A stretch of 64,000 bases of DNA, from assembly GCA_025462645.1 (NCBI GenBank), contig JAOAPB010000067.1, positions 35,940-99,939 of the forward strand, written 5' to 3'. Source of the stretch: Edaphobacter sp. (GTDB lineage Bacteria > Acidobacteriota > Terriglobia > Terriglobales > Acidobacteriaceae). A program made the position numbers and the translations under genes. Shown in pieces: positions 1 to 9,157 of this stretch. The notes beneath the pieces were generated by a model. The model was not told the origin of the DNA. It was given only the letters and a program-made list of their open reading frames with translations, and ran no database searches. Position 1 is the first letter of the stretch, and each line of letters begins with the position of its first letter.

Positions 1-1
1 T

Positions 2-94
2 GCCATTCCCGGCCTCTTCGGTGCGCTTTTCGGCGCTGGCGTTCTTGGATGGGGCGCGGGCTGGATCGGGTCTCTCACCGGGCAGTCGATGTAG
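2..94 (+). CDS. virB2: VirB2/TrbC pilin, C-terminal end (partial)
   Basis: The first 93 bases read as the last 30 residues of a Gly/Ala-rich hydrophobic protein ending GQSM-stop, just ahead of virB3 and virB4. VirB2/TrbC pilins end in such a hydrophobic segment and precede virB3 in conjugation operons. The 5' part lies outside the window, so the call rests on position and composition. Confidence 0.55.
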   Translation, partial: AIPGLFGALFGAGVLGWGAGWIGSLTGQSM

Positions 95-102
95 GAGCTG
101 CC

Positions 103-372
103 ATGCACACGACCAAGCGGGGAGAACCGTTACCGATCAATCAGGCAATGAACAGGCCGAGAGCCAAGCTAGGGCTTGACCTCTCGGCATGGATGGCCAT
201 CGTGTTTGTCTGCGTGACGGTTTTCCTCGTCGGTTTCCGAATGCTGGCAATCCTTAGCTTTCCAACACTCGCGGGCGGCGCATGGTTGATCGTCCGTAAA
301 CACCCAAAGATGTTTCAACTGTGGGGCCTCAGCCTCGGCCAGAAGAGCTACTATGACCCGCGCAAATACTGA
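103..372 (+). CDS. virB3: VirB3-like T4SS inner membrane protein
   Basis: An 89-aa protein with two adjacent hydrophobic segments (about residues 29-45 and 46-62), followed by a conserved-looking tail with KHP and YYDPRKY. This matches the size and topology of VirB3/TrbD proteins, which sit in the inner membrane beside the VirB4 ATPase. I chose the ATG at 103, 8 bases after the virB2 stop, over an upstream in-frame ATG at 49 that would overlap virB2. The 3' end overlaps virB4 by 20 bases, which suggests translational coupling. Confidence 0.75.
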   Translation: MHTTKRGEPLPINQAMNRPRAKLGLDLSAWMAIVFVCVTVFLVGFRMLAILSFPTLAGGAWLIVRKHPKMFQLWGLSLGQKSYYDPRKY

Positions 373-2722
373 ACAGATCAGACATACCCCGTGGTTTGCG
401 AAAGCGGGAGCGGCGTGCAGCATCGTCCCGATCTCTCGTTTTGTTGGACCGAACATCTTCGCGCTGAAAGGTGGAGGCTACGGGTGCCTCTTCTCTCTCA
501 CGGGCTTGGATGAAGAGGCCCTGACCGACCTTGATCTTGAGGCTCGGGTTCGTCAGGTGGAAGGCGCTCTGCGCGGACTGCCGGAGGGATCGTGCCTCTA
601 TCAGTACACGCGAGTGATGTCCGGGTTCGATCTTCCCCGGCAGAAGCAATACAGGAACGAAGTGACGGAGACCTTCGCGAGCGACCGTCTCGCACACCTC
701 GACAAGACGGCAGCGTTTCGCCGCATCGACCTCCACTGGTGCCTGACGCTGGAGCCCTCCCAGGCGAGGGCGTTCCAGCGCAAGCCAGATGAGAATGTCG
801 CGGACACGTCAAGGATGCTCTCCGATCTTGAGAAGACGGCAACCTTGTTAGAAGGCCACCTCGACAGCTCTCTCGGTCTCAAGTTGTTGGGGAAGGCCGA
901 AGCCTTCCAGTTCTTCAGCTACTTGTTCAATTTGGAGGAATGGTCAGGTCGAGATCAGCTCCGCGCAGATACGGGTGTTGACCGCCAGATAGTCAAAAGC
1001 CCGGTTGCGTGGCATAGCGATCATGTGCAGATCGGCAAGCGGCCCGTTCAGATGTTCTCTCTGAAGACGACCCCGGAGGCGTCGCGGCCCTGCCTGTTCT
1101 CCGGTCTGCTGACTATCGATTGTGACAGTGTGCTGTGCTCGACATGGCGGGTGAAGTCTACGTCGGCAGCACGCAGCGAGATCGACGCCCAGGAGAAGTT
1201 CATCTCTTTCTTCAAAGTCGGTGTGTTGACCCGCGTAATGAGCGGTAGGGACACCGCCTCTCTCGAAACGGGAGCCGGTGCCAAGGCTGCGAACAACAGC
1301 GTAGATGACTTGAGCGACGTGATCCGGTCGCTAGACAAAAAAGCCCAGGGCGAGTTCTCGCTCCGTCTACTTCTGGCGACGCGCAGTCCGGAGCAGCTAC
1401 GAGACACCGTCCCCACCGTGCATCGGCTCTTCGTCGATGCAAGGGCTCAAGTGATGGAGGAGACGCTGGGCAATCTCTCCGCCTTCTACGCCATGTTCCC
1501 CGGCAATCACAAGTTCAATGTCTTTCCGCTGTGGCTGGCCGAAGACCATCATGCTCGTCTCTCCTCTGTGTTCGCGCCTCATATCGGACATCCTCATTCT
1601 GAAGATCTCGATTCCGAGTATCTGAACATCTTCGAGACGCGCACACGGACGCCGTTCTTTCAGGACGTGTATGTGGACGGCGTCCGGGTCATGCTCATCA
1701 TCGGGCCAACAGGAACCGGAAAGTCGGTCCACGGAAATCAGATCATCTCGCTTGAGCAGAAATATGGCGGCTTCACTTATATCTTCGACATCGGCGGGAG
1801 CTATGAAAGCGTGGTCGAGCTGTACGGTGGCAAGGTTGATCGAGTCGGCAAAGATGGCCCGCGAGTGAACCCGTTCGCCCTGGAGCCGACCGAGAGCAAT
1901 ATCAAATTCCTGTACTCGTTTGTGAAGCTCCTGCTGACAAATGGCGGCGCGGAGCTTGAGCCCGAAGATGACGACGTAATCCATAAGGCCGTGCAGGATA
2001 TGTACCTCTTGGACGCAGCGAATCGCCGGCTCTCCAATCTGTTCCTTCCCAAGAAACTCGACAGGTATTTGGCGAAGTGGGTTGGGAAGGGTATTTATAA
2101 CGCCGTCTTCGATAACGTGGAAGATAGCCTATCGCTCTCGCGACTCCAGTGCTTCGACTTCCAGGGAGTCAACAACGAGCAGTACGCCGACCTGGTCGAG
2201 CCGTTGATGGTGTGGCTGCTACGCCGAATCAACGATGTTCTCTACAACCCTGCCAATCTCGGAGTTCCCAAGCACATCCTGATCGAGGAGATTTTTTCTT
2301 CGATGAAGAACAAGCAACTCCTGGATGGAGCGTTGGCTTCGATCAAGACCGTCCGCAAGAACCTTGGCGGCGTCACCATGATCGGCCAGTCCGCCGATGA
2401 CCTGGGTGCGAATGCCGACAGCATCGTGAACTCCTGCACGTCGTTCCTGTTCCTCAAAGACGCCACTTTCAACCGGAAGCGGTACGCCGAGCTATTCAAG
2501 ATGAACGAGCAGCACCTCGCTCTCTTCGAGAGCTTGCAGGACCGCGAAGGACTTTACATGCGGCGCGATGGGCTGACGAAGGTCGTCACCCTGAATCTGG
2601 ACAGCCGCAGCTACGCAACATTTTCGACAAAGCCGAGGGACCGTGTGCGCCGGACGAAGCTGATCGAAAAGTACGGACTCTCTGAGGGCATCTCTCGTTT
2701 TGCCCAGGGCGAGGCTGTGTAA
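353..2722 (+). CDS. virB4: VirB4/TrbE family conjugation ATPase
   Basis: A 789-aa protein of the usual VirB4 length. The N-terminal half is the CagE/TrbE-type domain. The C-terminal half is a RecA-like ATPase with Walker A (GPTGTGKS, about residues 450-457) and a Walker B-like strand ILIEEIF near residue 642. VirB4 proteins power pilus assembly and substrate transfer at the inner membrane. The start overlaps virB3 by 20 bases. It is the largest and best supported gene of the T4SS operon and appears intact. Confidence 0.93.
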   Translation: MTRANTEQIRHTPWFAKAGAACSIVPISRFVGPNIFALKGGGYGCLFSLTGLDEEALTDLDLEARVRQVEGALRGLPEGSCLYQYTRVMSGFDLPRQKQYRNEVTETFASDRLAHLDKTAAFRRIDLHWCLTLEPSQARAFQRKPDENVADTSRMLSDLEKTATLLEGHLDSSLGLKLLGKAEAFQFFSYLFNLEEWSGRDQLRADTGVDRQIVKSPVAWHSDHVQIGKRPVQMFSLKTTPEASRPCLFSGLLTIDCDSVLCSTWRVKSTSAARSEIDAQEKFISFFKVGVLTRVMSGRDTASLETGAGAKAANNSVDDLSDVIRSLDKKAQGEFSLRLLLATRSPEQLRDTVPTVHRLFVDARAQVMEETLGNLSAFYAMFPGNHKFNVFPLWLAEDHHARLSSVFAPHIGHPHSEDLDSEYLNIFETRTRTPFFQDVYVDGVRVMLIIGPTGTGKSVHGNQIISLEQKYGGFTYIFDIGGSYESVVELYGGKVDRVGKDGPRVNPFALEPTESNIKFLYSFVKLLLTNGGAELEPEDDDVIHKAVQDMYLLDAANRRLSNLFLPKKLDRYLAKWVGKGIYNAVFDNVEDSLSLSRLQCFDFQGVNNEQYADLVEPLMVWLLRRINDVLYNPANLGVPKHILIEEIFSSMKNKQLLDGALASIKTVRKNLGGVTMIGQSADDLGANADSIVNSCTSFLFLKDATFNRKRYAELFKMNEQHLALFESLQDREGLYMRRDGLTKVVTLNLDSRSYATFSTKPRDRVRRTKLIEKYGLSEGISRFAQGEAV

Positions 2723-2755
2723 CCCGTATCTCCACTTCACAACCAAAGGGCCCCT

Positions 2756-3607
2756 ATGAAACCGCCGATGATCCTAACCGTTATGTCTCTTTTCTCCCTC
2801 GTCTGTGCTGTCTCCCAGGCATCGCCTGCGACTCCACCGCATCACCTTGAGCCGAACGCCCCGCGTTCCGTCACAGTATCCGAGGCGCAGACGCCGCCCG
2901 TCATACGGGCCGGGCTGCTGCAGTCCACCCTCATTCTCCTCCCGGCCGAAGAGAAGATCGCCACCGTCTTCGGCGGCGACACGGTGGACTGGGTGTTCGA
3001 TGGCGGCCATGTAGCCAGCCGCTTCATCAGCGTCAAGCCAAAGCTCGCCAACACGACAACCGACATTCACATCGTCTCTGACCACGGCAACGAATACACC
3101 TTGCAACTTCAGGAGATCTCTGGGGACACGGACGCACACTTCGATTCCAAGGTGTTCATCGTGCCCGGTGATAAGGCAGCTAAGGACAGGCTTACCGACA
3201 TGCCCGTCTTCGTACCCGCCGCTGAATTGGATAAGGCCAAGCAGGAAGCCGCCGCAGCCAAGGCCGCGCAAGCTGCCGAGTTGAAATCGGAAGAGGCCAA
3301 AGCCGAGACCTATCGCAGCCAGTATCCGGGCAGTCTGCACTTCGATTTCAGCTGGGACGAGAAGAAGGGCAAGGAGCTTGGCCTGCAGCAGATATGGCAT
3401 GACGACAAGTTCACCTATCTGCGCGGTGTCTTCCAAGAGACGCCTGCACTGTATGAGATGAAAGACGGTAAGGGATCGCTCATCAACTTTGATTACAACG
3501 CCGGCCTGTACACCGTACCGAAGCAGTTGGAGACGGGCTATCTGGCGATTGGCAAGAAGCGCGTGGACTTCCACCGCAGTTCCAACGGAACAGGGGAGAA
3601 GAACTAG
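2756..3607 (+). CDS. virB9: VirB9/TrbG/CagX-like outer-membrane-complex protein
   Basis: A 283-aa protein with an N-terminal signal peptide (residues 1-22, cleavage near QASPA). A beta-rich region follows with motifs typical of VirB9/TrbG (repeated hydrophobic strands, VFGGDTVDWVF near residues 72-82). An Ala/Lys/Glu-rich linker lies around residues 160-185, and a C-terminal beta domain starts near the YPGSLHFDF segment. VirB9 works in the periplasm with VirB10 in the outer-membrane core complex. It ends 2 bases before virB10, as expected of partners. Confidence 0.85.
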   Translation: MKPPMILTVMSLFSLVCAVSQASPATPPHHLEPNAPRSVTVSEAQTPPVIRAGLLQSTLILLPAEEKIATVFGGDTVDWVFDGGHVASRFISVKPKLANTTTDIHIVSDHGNEYTLQLQEISGDTDAHFDSKVFIVPGDKAAKDRLTDMPVFVPAAELDKAKQEAAAAKAAQAAELKSEEAKAETYRSQYPGSLHFDFSWDEKKGKELGLQQIWHDDKFTYLRGVFQETPALYEMKDGKGSLINFDYNAGLYTVPKQLETGYLAIGKKRVDFHRSSNGTGEKN

Positions 3608-3609
3608 CC

Positions 3610-4944
3610 ATGACCGACCAGAATCCCAACCCACCCGCTACCGTCCCCCTGCAGCGTGAAGCTGTGGGGCCAGTGAAGAAGAGCACGCCCGTCATCATTG
3701 CGCTTGTCGTGATCGTCGGTCTCATAGGACTCGCGAATATCTCAAGCCTTGTGAGCGGCAAGAAGAGAACCGCACCGCAGAGCGCTTTGCCGATGCGTCC
3801 TGCTACTGCAAATCCTCAACAGGTATCCAGCTTCGAGACGCAGCAGGCGACCGAAGCAAAACGAGATTCCGAGGATCAGCAGCGGAGGCAGGAGCTTGCC
3901 GCCGAGATGCAGCAACTTCAGGCCGCGCAGAATGTGCCAGGGCCGGAGGCAGCAGGAGCGCCGCCCATGACTGCCGCCCAGCGTTCGGCGCTGTATGGAG
4001 ACAGCCCGAATGCACCGAGCAAGACCTCCAATGTCTCACAAGTACAAGCCGAGGCGAAACAGAAGGCTTTGGAGAAAGAGAAGTTGCACCAGGATGCGCT
4101 CAACAGCGACACCGTTGCCATCGACTTCGCTCATCCGACGACTGCCAGCCCCGGAGGTTCGCCCGCAGCTCAACCCACCGCCGTATTGGGCGAACGTGAT
4201 GAGATGACGCCGAAGGCAGCTTCGGAATCTCTGGCAGGGTCAACTCACGAGCGGGGAGAAGCCAGGAGGGGCGGAGGTGCTCAGGCGGTCTCGGATCAGC
4301 AGCCGAAGTTCGCCGGTAAGAGCAATCCGATGGCACCCTATGACTTCGATTCCTATCAAGGGCAGCTTTACCGCGTATTTGAAGGAACCGTTCTGGAAGG
4401 TGTCGTTACGAACCATATCGACGGTGGCCTGAACGGGCCCATCCTTATCATGCTCACGACCGACTATTACTCGCACGACCACCAGCAGCTTCTCATGCCA
4501 CAAGGTACACGCCTGATTGGATCGGTGCAGAGTGTTGGCAACGCCCAGCAGCGGAAGATGTTTGTGACTTTCCATCGTGCGATCTGCCCGGATGGTTTCT
4601 CGCTTGAGCTGGACAAGTACGTCGGCCTCGACCCGCTCGGCACGACAGGTCTCGCTACCACGGTTGACCACGGTTACTTGCAGGCATTCGCGGCAGCGGC
4701 TGCAGTCGGCGGTTTGGGTGGCCTCGCACAGATCGGCAACAGCGGCAGCGTACTCTCGCCTTCGACCCAGATCCGTGACGGCATATCGGATCAGTCCGCA
4801 GCCGAGGGAGAACAGGTGCTCAACCACTTTCTCAACCGGCTTCCGATTATCACGCTCAAGGAAGGTTCCCGCGCTCGCGTGTACATAGGCACTGACATCC
4901 TGATCCCGTCCTACGCGGAACACCGCATCGATTCAACCCTGTAG
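3610..4944 (+). CDS. virB10: VirB10/TrbI-like T4SS core protein
   Basis: A 444-aa protein with a cytoplasmic N-terminus and a single membrane segment (about residues 28-46). A long Gln/Ala/Glu-rich periplasmic linker leads to a C-terminal TrbI/VirB10 beta-barrel region: FEGTVLEGV near residue 257, a GTRLIGSV-type strand, then an Ala/Gly-rich antenna-like helix region around 355-375. VirB10 spans both membranes and links the energisers to the outer-membrane pore. Start ATG at 3610 follows virB9 with a 2-base gap. Confidence 0.9.
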   Translation: MTDQNPNPPATVPLQREAVGPVKKSTPVIIALVVIVGLIGLANISSLVSGKKRTAPQSALPMRPATANPQQVSSFETQQATEAKRDSEDQQRRQELAAEMQQLQAAQNVPGPEAAGAPPMTAAQRSALYGDSPNAPSKTSNVSQVQAEAKQKALEKEKLHQDALNSDTVAIDFAHPTTASPGGSPAAQPTAVLGERDEMTPKAASESLAGSTHERGEARRGGGAQAVSDQQPKFAGKSNPMAPYDFDSYQGQLYRVFEGTVLEGVVTNHIDGGLNGPILIMLTTDYYSHDHQQLLMPQGTRLIGSVQSVGNAQQRKMFVTFHRAICPDGFSLELDKYVGLDPLGTTGLATTVDHGYLQAFAAAAAVGGLGGLAQIGNSGSVLSPSTQIRDGISDQSAAEGEQVLNHFLNRLPIITLKEGSRARVYIGTDILIPSYAEHRIDSTL

Positions 4945-4965
4945 CCGTGCGTATTGGAGGCATAG

Positions 4966-5178
4966 GTGAAGGTCCGTATTCCCAAAATCGCGCTTTCCGT
5001 GGCCTTCGCTGTGCCTGCCAGCTACGCCGCAGTCCATGCCGTGCGGGCAGTCAACGCAAGCGATGCCATGGACTCCGTGTTGTTTTATGCCGACGTGCCG
5101 GACCGTATCAGCGAAGTCGTAACCAACTTCAAAATGCTTCCGGAGCGGATGAACCCGACCTGCTCTGAGTGCAACTAA
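4966..5178 (+). CDS. Small exported protein in T4SS operon, unknown
   Basis: A 70-aa product starting at a GTG, with a hydrophobic signal-like segment (residues 8-27) and a polar tail ending NPTCSECN with two cysteines. It lies between virB10 and virB5, where VirB7-type lipoproteins can occur, but I see no lipobox with a cysteine right after the signal peptide, so I do not call it VirB7. The end lies 23 bases before the virB5 start. Confidence 0.5.
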   Translation: MKVRIPKIALSVAFAVPASYAAVHAVRAVNASDAMDSVLFYADVPDRISEVVTNFKMLPERMNPTCSECN

Positions 5179-5201
5179 CCCTCAACCCTTCAGGAGCCTC
5201 T

Positions 5202-5990
5202 ATGAAGTTCAACCTAAGTAAACGACGGAAGTACCTGCTCGCGGGCGGGCTTCTTCTGGCAACAGCGACGCCGAGCTTCGCGCTCTTCGGCATCGGAGAC
5301 ATTGTCTTCGATCCCACGAGCTACGCGAGTCTCGTATCTCAGCTAACCACTCTTGAGTCGCAGTACAACATGCTCAAGAACAACGTCACCCACTTCTCCT
5401 TCAAGCAGCAATGGCAGACGACGCTCAATGCGCTGAAGAATGCGAACGTGGCGAATATGTTCGGCGAAACGGCGGGCGTTAACATCGCGCTCAACACCAA
5501 CTCGCCGAGTGCATCGTTGACGGCCTGGAAGACCGCGACCGTTCCGGTCAGCACCGGGACGACCACCTATCTGCAAGGGCAGACGGTCGGGAACAGTGCG
5601 CAGCTCTCCCAACTTGCCATGATCGAGATGTCCGATTCGGTATCGCCGGACTGCCTTACGGCAGTTGGCCAATACCGGGCCGGGCGCAGCCAGAACGGGA
5701 CCGCGAACAACTCGCTCAAGCAGCAGCAGTTCGATACCACGTCAGCGACGAACAGCGAAGTCCAGCAATTGAACCTTCTGAACGCCGCTCAAGCCCAACA
5801 GTTGACCGAGATGCAGTCCCAGGCCGCGATGCACGTCTGCCTTGCCTCTCAGATGACTGTCGCCAACATGCAGCAGCGGAACGCCGCAGCACAGGACCTG
5901 AACACGGCGGCGGCGGTCCAACAGCAACGGACGACAAACGACACCAGTGCGGCCAATGAAGGCAGCACTTGGACGACCTACTTGCCCTGA
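5202..5990 (+). CDS. virB5: VirB5/TrbJ-like conjugal transfer protein
   Basis: A 262-aa protein with a signal peptide (residues 1-21, ending near SFALFG), then a helical Gln/Asn-rich body with coiled-coil character, as in VirB5/TrbJ minor pilus proteins. The ATG at 5202 is preceded by CAGGAG at good spacing; an upstream in-frame ATG at 5169 would overlap the preceding gene. Two cysteines flank the central region. The C-terminus ends NEGSTWTTYLP, almost the same tail as the next small protein. Confidence 0.75.
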   Translation: MKFNLSKRRKYLLAGGLLLATATPSFALFGIGDIVFDPTSYASLVSQLTTLESQYNMLKNNVTHFSFKQQWQTTLNALKNANVANMFGETAGVNIALNTNSPSASLTAWKTATVPVSTGTTTYLQGQTVGNSAQLSQLAMIEMSDSVSPDCLTAVGQYRAGRSQNGTANNSLKQQQFDTTSATNSEVQQLNLLNAAQAQQLTEMQSQAAMHVCLASQMTVANMQQRNAAAQDLNTAAAVQQQRTTNDTSAANEGSTWTTYLP

Positions 5991-6002
5991 TTTGGAGAAG
6001 AA

Positions 6003-6271
6003 ATGCTGACAGCAATCAATACGAAGATTCTCCTTGCAATCTTGCGGCACTGACCGTCATAGGCGGTGCCGCCATTTATCAACGCGATGAGGCCGCAAAG
6101 ACAGCGGTAGCAACGGCCAAAGCAGCGCAACTCCTTCAGCTACAGAAGGACGATAACGATTATTTGAAACAGGAAAATGAGGATCTTCGGAAACAGGTCG
6201 AGGCTGACAAGAAGCGGCACAGTTCAGCCGCGGCCCACGAAGGCAAGACCTGGAAGACCTATATCCCCTAA
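6003..6271 (+). pseudogene. Small TM/coiled-coil T4SS protein, frameshifted
   Basis: From ATG 6003 the frame gives MLTAINTKILLAILRH and then a stop at 6051-6053. The other frame continues from about 6045 as LAALTVIGGAAIYQRD, then a Gln/Lys/Asp/Glu-rich coiled coil, and ends HEGKTWKTYIP. Adding one base near 6046 (TTG GCG GCA) joins both into a roughly 89-residue protein with an N-terminal membrane segment and a periplasmic coiled coil. The tail mirrors that of VirB5 just upstream. It is either a real one-base deletion or a sequencing error. The position between virB5 and virB6 resembles that of small VirB7/TrbK-like or entry-exclusion proteins; function unknown. Confidence 0.6.
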
Positions 6272-6303
6272 CCCCAGCTTGAAGTTTAGAGAGAGCATCC
6301 GCC

Positions 6304-7221
6304 ATGTCTTCCATTGTGTTGTTAGCCCAAGCCCTTCCAAGCGCGAGTTCCGGCGTTGACTGGCTGTATCAGTTCACCAACAACCTGACCAATCTGACGA
6401 CACAGAATGGCGGGGCTCTGACTCAGCTCGGGATGACCGAATTAGCCTGCATTTCGTTCTTTATGCTCGTCAGCATGGTCGTGAACTGGCAGACCTCGAC
6501 GATGACGTTCCGTCTGCACCATCACCCGATTCAAGCGGGCGATCTGACCAAGTTTCTGCTTCAGCTCATCATTTGCTGCCTCTTAGAGACCTACTGGGTC
6601 AATCCGTTCCCCGGCGCGAGCTTCGGCATCAACCACTTCTTTTCCTATATCGCCCAAGCGATGGTCGCGGCCTTCGATCAAAGCTCACTGGACTCGCTGC
6701 TTCAACTGCTCAAGACTGCCGGCGATCAAACGCAAATGCCATCGTTTACCGCACCTGTTCAGATCCTCTGCTACTTTCTTGTGCAGATACTGCTCGGGCT
6801 GGCATCTGCCATCCTCTTCCTGATAAATTGCAGCGCTTTCATCCTTTACGGTGTAACTGCTCTATTCGGACCAATCTTCGTTCCGTTGCTGATGACGAAA
6901 ACATTCCGTGCCAAATTCTTCCACTTCCTTGATGTGCTCATCAGCTTCGCCATGATTCGGGCCGTTGCTGCCGCCTTCATTTTCGTCTGGGCCGGGTTCC
7001 TAAATGGATTCATTCAGCAGACGTTCAATGGCAACTATTCGATGGAGATGTGGCTCGCCAATCTCATCCCCTGCACGATGGTTTTCATCGCCTTCATTAT
7101 CAATATGCTTTTCATCCCAAGTATGACCCAGGCGATCTTCGGCGGGGCTGCTGGACTGACATCTTCTGCGACGCAACTCGCAGGCGGAGCGGCGGCACTA
7201 ATACTTAAGGGAGGGGCATGA
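6304..7221 (+). CDS. virB6: VirB6/TrbL-like polytopic membrane protein
   Basis: A 305-aa protein with at least five strongly hydrophobic segments (for example around residues 40-58, 75-90, 155-205, 220-245, 255-275) and a long periplasmic-type loop between about 95 and 150. This is the VirB6/TrbL architecture, the inner-membrane channel part of T4SS. Ala/Gly-rich C-terminus. It is followed after 4 bases by a small membrane protein gene. Confidence 0.8.
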   Translation: MSSIVLLAQALPSASSGVDWLYQFTNNLTNLTTQNGGALTQLGMTELACISFFMLVSMVVNWQTSTMTFRLHHHPIQAGDLTKFLLQLIICCLLETYWVNPFPGASFGINHFFSYIAQAMVAAFDQSSLDSLLQLLKTAGDQTQMPSFTAPVQILCYFLVQILLGLASAILFLINCSAFILYGVTALFGPIFVPLLMTKTFRAKFFHFLDVLISFAMIRAVAAAFIFVWAGFLNGFIQQTFNGNYSMEMWLANLIPCTMVFIAFIINMLFIPSMTQAIFGGAAGLTSSATQLAGGAAALILKGGA

Positions 7222-7225
7222 AGTT

Positions 7226-7411
7226 ATGTGGAATTTCCTATTTGGGTATCTATTCGCCGGGGCCACTTTGCGTTCGCGGGTTTGGCGTCTGGTTCTAGTC
7301 GTCGTCTTCGTCGGAGCACTCATCGCCGGCATCATTTACGCCTCCGTGGTTTTCCACGCTGTCACCGAAAGGAATCGGGCCCCCTATGTCCACCCACACT
7401 CTACACGCTGA
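7226..7411 (+). CDS. Small single-pass membrane protein in T4SS operon
   Basis: A 61-aa product with a strong central hydrophobic segment (about residues 21-42) and a basic, Pro/His-containing tail. It starts 4 bases after virB6 and overlaps the virB8 start (7386) by 26 bases, which supports it being translated within the operon. No family recognised. Confidence 0.55.
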   Translation: MWNFLFGYLFAGATLRSRVWRLVLVVVFVGALIAGIIYASVVFHAVTERNRAPYVHPHSTR

Positions 7412-8192
7412 GTTGCCCTTGACCCCTCAGCAATCCCTCTTGACCGACGAGATCGGAAACGAGGTCTACGCCTCCCACTATGCCGAACGGAAGCTCAGCC
7501 GATTCGTGATCGGAACCGAGACGGTTCTCCTGCTTGGAGCGTTCGGCTTGATCTTCTCTTTGACGCACCGCCCGATCGCGAATCGCTACATACGCATCGA
7601 CGAGATGGGCCGCGCCCAGGCCATTGCGTACACCGACCTCAACTACAGCCCCCGCGAGGGTGAGGTACGGACGTATCTGACCGATTGGGCGAACTATCGG
7701 TACACCGTCAGCCGGGACACGATCGCCAAGAAGTATCCGCTCAACTATTACTTCCTGTCGCAGAACTTGGCTTCTCAGTTGATGGGCCAGGACAATCAAA
7801 ATCACCTCGTTTCGCAGGTTGTAGGCGGACAGATTGAGCAGAACGACGTGGAAGTCAAGAACGTAACGATTACGACCATGTCGGATGAGACGGTTCAGGG
7901 TGCGACCATCGCCCGCGGAACGGCGCTTGTCACCATCGACAAGCTCTACTCACAGCGGAACTCTCGGGAGCCGAGGACGGAACACTGGTTCCTGAGTGTC
8001 ACCTATTATTTGAACCCCAAGCAGGTAAGTGACCAGGCTAGAGTCTTCCCGCAGTTCGAGACGATCAATCCACTGGGATTGACCATCACGGAGTTCCACG
8101 AGAACCGGATGTCCGTCGATCCTATTGCGGTCGGTGTGAACACCGCCGCACCAGCGGCTACGGCACTTCCAGCGACGGAGGGAACGCGATGA
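7386..8192 (+). CDS. virB8: VirB8/TrbF-like T4SS protein
   Basis: A 268-aa bitopic protein: short cytoplasmic N-terminus, one membrane segment (about residues 46-63), then a periplasmic VirB8/TrbF domain with YLTDWANYRYTVSRD near residues 98-112 and the strand EHWFLSVTYYLNP near 200-212. VirB8 nucleates the inner-membrane complex. The tail is Ala/Pro/Thr-rich. Its stop overlaps the virB11 start as ATGA. Confidence 0.85.
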   Translation: MSTHTLHAELPLTPQQSLLTDEIGNEVYASHYAERKLSRFVIGTETVLLLGAFGLIFSLTHRPIANRYIRIDEMGRAQAIAYTDLNYSPREGEVRTYLTDWANYRYTVSRDTIAKKYPLNYYFLSQNLASQLMGQDNQNHLVSQVVGGQIEQNDVEVKNVTITTMSDETVQGATIARGTALVTIDKLYSQRNSREPRTEHWFLSVTYYLNPKQVSDQARVFPQFETINPLGLTITEFHENRMSVDPIAVGVNTAAPAATALPATEGTR

Positions 8193-9157
8193 GCTACCAC
8201 CTCATTCTTCCGTTCTTTCCCGAGGAACTGCGAACGCTGTTGCTCGACCCATCCATCTCGGACTTGATGATTAATGGGACGACCGGAGTGTATGCGGATC
8301 GAGCCGGGGTCGTGCAGCATATTCCACTGTCCGAGCCGTACACCAACGACCGACTGCAGGCGGCTATTGAGCGTGTTGCCAGAATTCTTGGCCAGGATCT
8401 TACGACTCAGAATCCCATCCTCAATACCCGCTTGCCGGACGGCTCTCGTGTCGCCGTTGTAGGTGCGCCATCGTCCATTAATGGGCCGACGCTGACTATT
8501 CGGAAGTTCAACCGCTGGTATAGCTCGGATGAGCTGATCGAATCGGGCAGTATGCCACGCCAAGTTCGCGATATCGTGGTTGACCTCATCGGTAAGAAAA
8601 AGAACGGCATCATCAGCGGCGGAACTGGCTCGGGGAAGACGACCCTGCTGAAGGCCTTCCTTGACCACATCCCGGAAACCGAGCGGCTGCTCATCATCGA
8701 GCAACCGGCAGAGCTGAAAGTGGCCCACAAGAACGCCGTTCGTTGGGAAGCTGTAGAGGAGATTCCAGGGCAGGTCGCCATTACGCCGAGCGAGCTACTG
8801 GCGGCAGCTCTCCGCCATCGTCCCGACCGGATCATCATGGGCGAGATACGTAATGAATGCGGCTACGACTTGCTCCAGGCGATGAACACAGGCCACGGCG
8901 GAACGCTGTCTACCATCCACGCGAAATCGGCGTGGGATGCGTTGAACCGTCTCTCCAACTTGGCACTCAGCGCCCGACCCAATCTCAACCACGCTTTCAT
9001 GCGGTCTGAGACGGCAGAAGCTATTGATTTCGTGCTCTATTGCGAGCGCGACCATACAGGCCGGCGTCGAGTCCGTGAGTTGATTACAGTCGGCGGCTAC
9101 AGCCATGCAGACCAGAGCTTCCAGACCGAGGAGGTCTACCGCGCTTCCGCTGCCTAA
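8189..9157 (+). CDS. virB11: VirB11/TrbB-like secretion ATPase
   Basis: A 322-aa hexameric-type ATPase of normal length. Walker A GGTGSGKTT is at about residues 144-152, an Asp/Glu box region (IIEQPAEL) at about 170, a Walker B-like segment RPDRIIMGEIR near 210-220 and a His-box GHGGTLSTIHA near 235-245. VirB11 proteins sit on the cytoplasmic face and switch the machine between pilus assembly and DNA transfer. The ATGA overlap with virB8 shows coupling. It is the last gene of the T4SS block. Confidence 0.93.
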   Translation: MSYHLILPFFPEELRTLLLDPSISDLMINGTTGVYADRAGVVQHIPLSEPYTNDRLQAAIERVARILGQDLTTQNPILNTRLPDGSRVAVVGAPSSINGPTLTIRKFNRWYSSDELIESGSMPRQVRDIVVDLIGKKKNGIISGGTGSGKTTLLKAFLDHIPETERLLIIEQPAELKVAHKNAVRWEAVEEIPGQVAITPSELLAAALRHRPDRIIMGEIRNECGYDLLQAMNTGHGGTLSTIHAKSAWDALNRLSNLALSARPNLNHAFMRSETAEAIDFVLYCERDHTGRRRVRELITVGGYSHADQSFQTEEVYRASAA

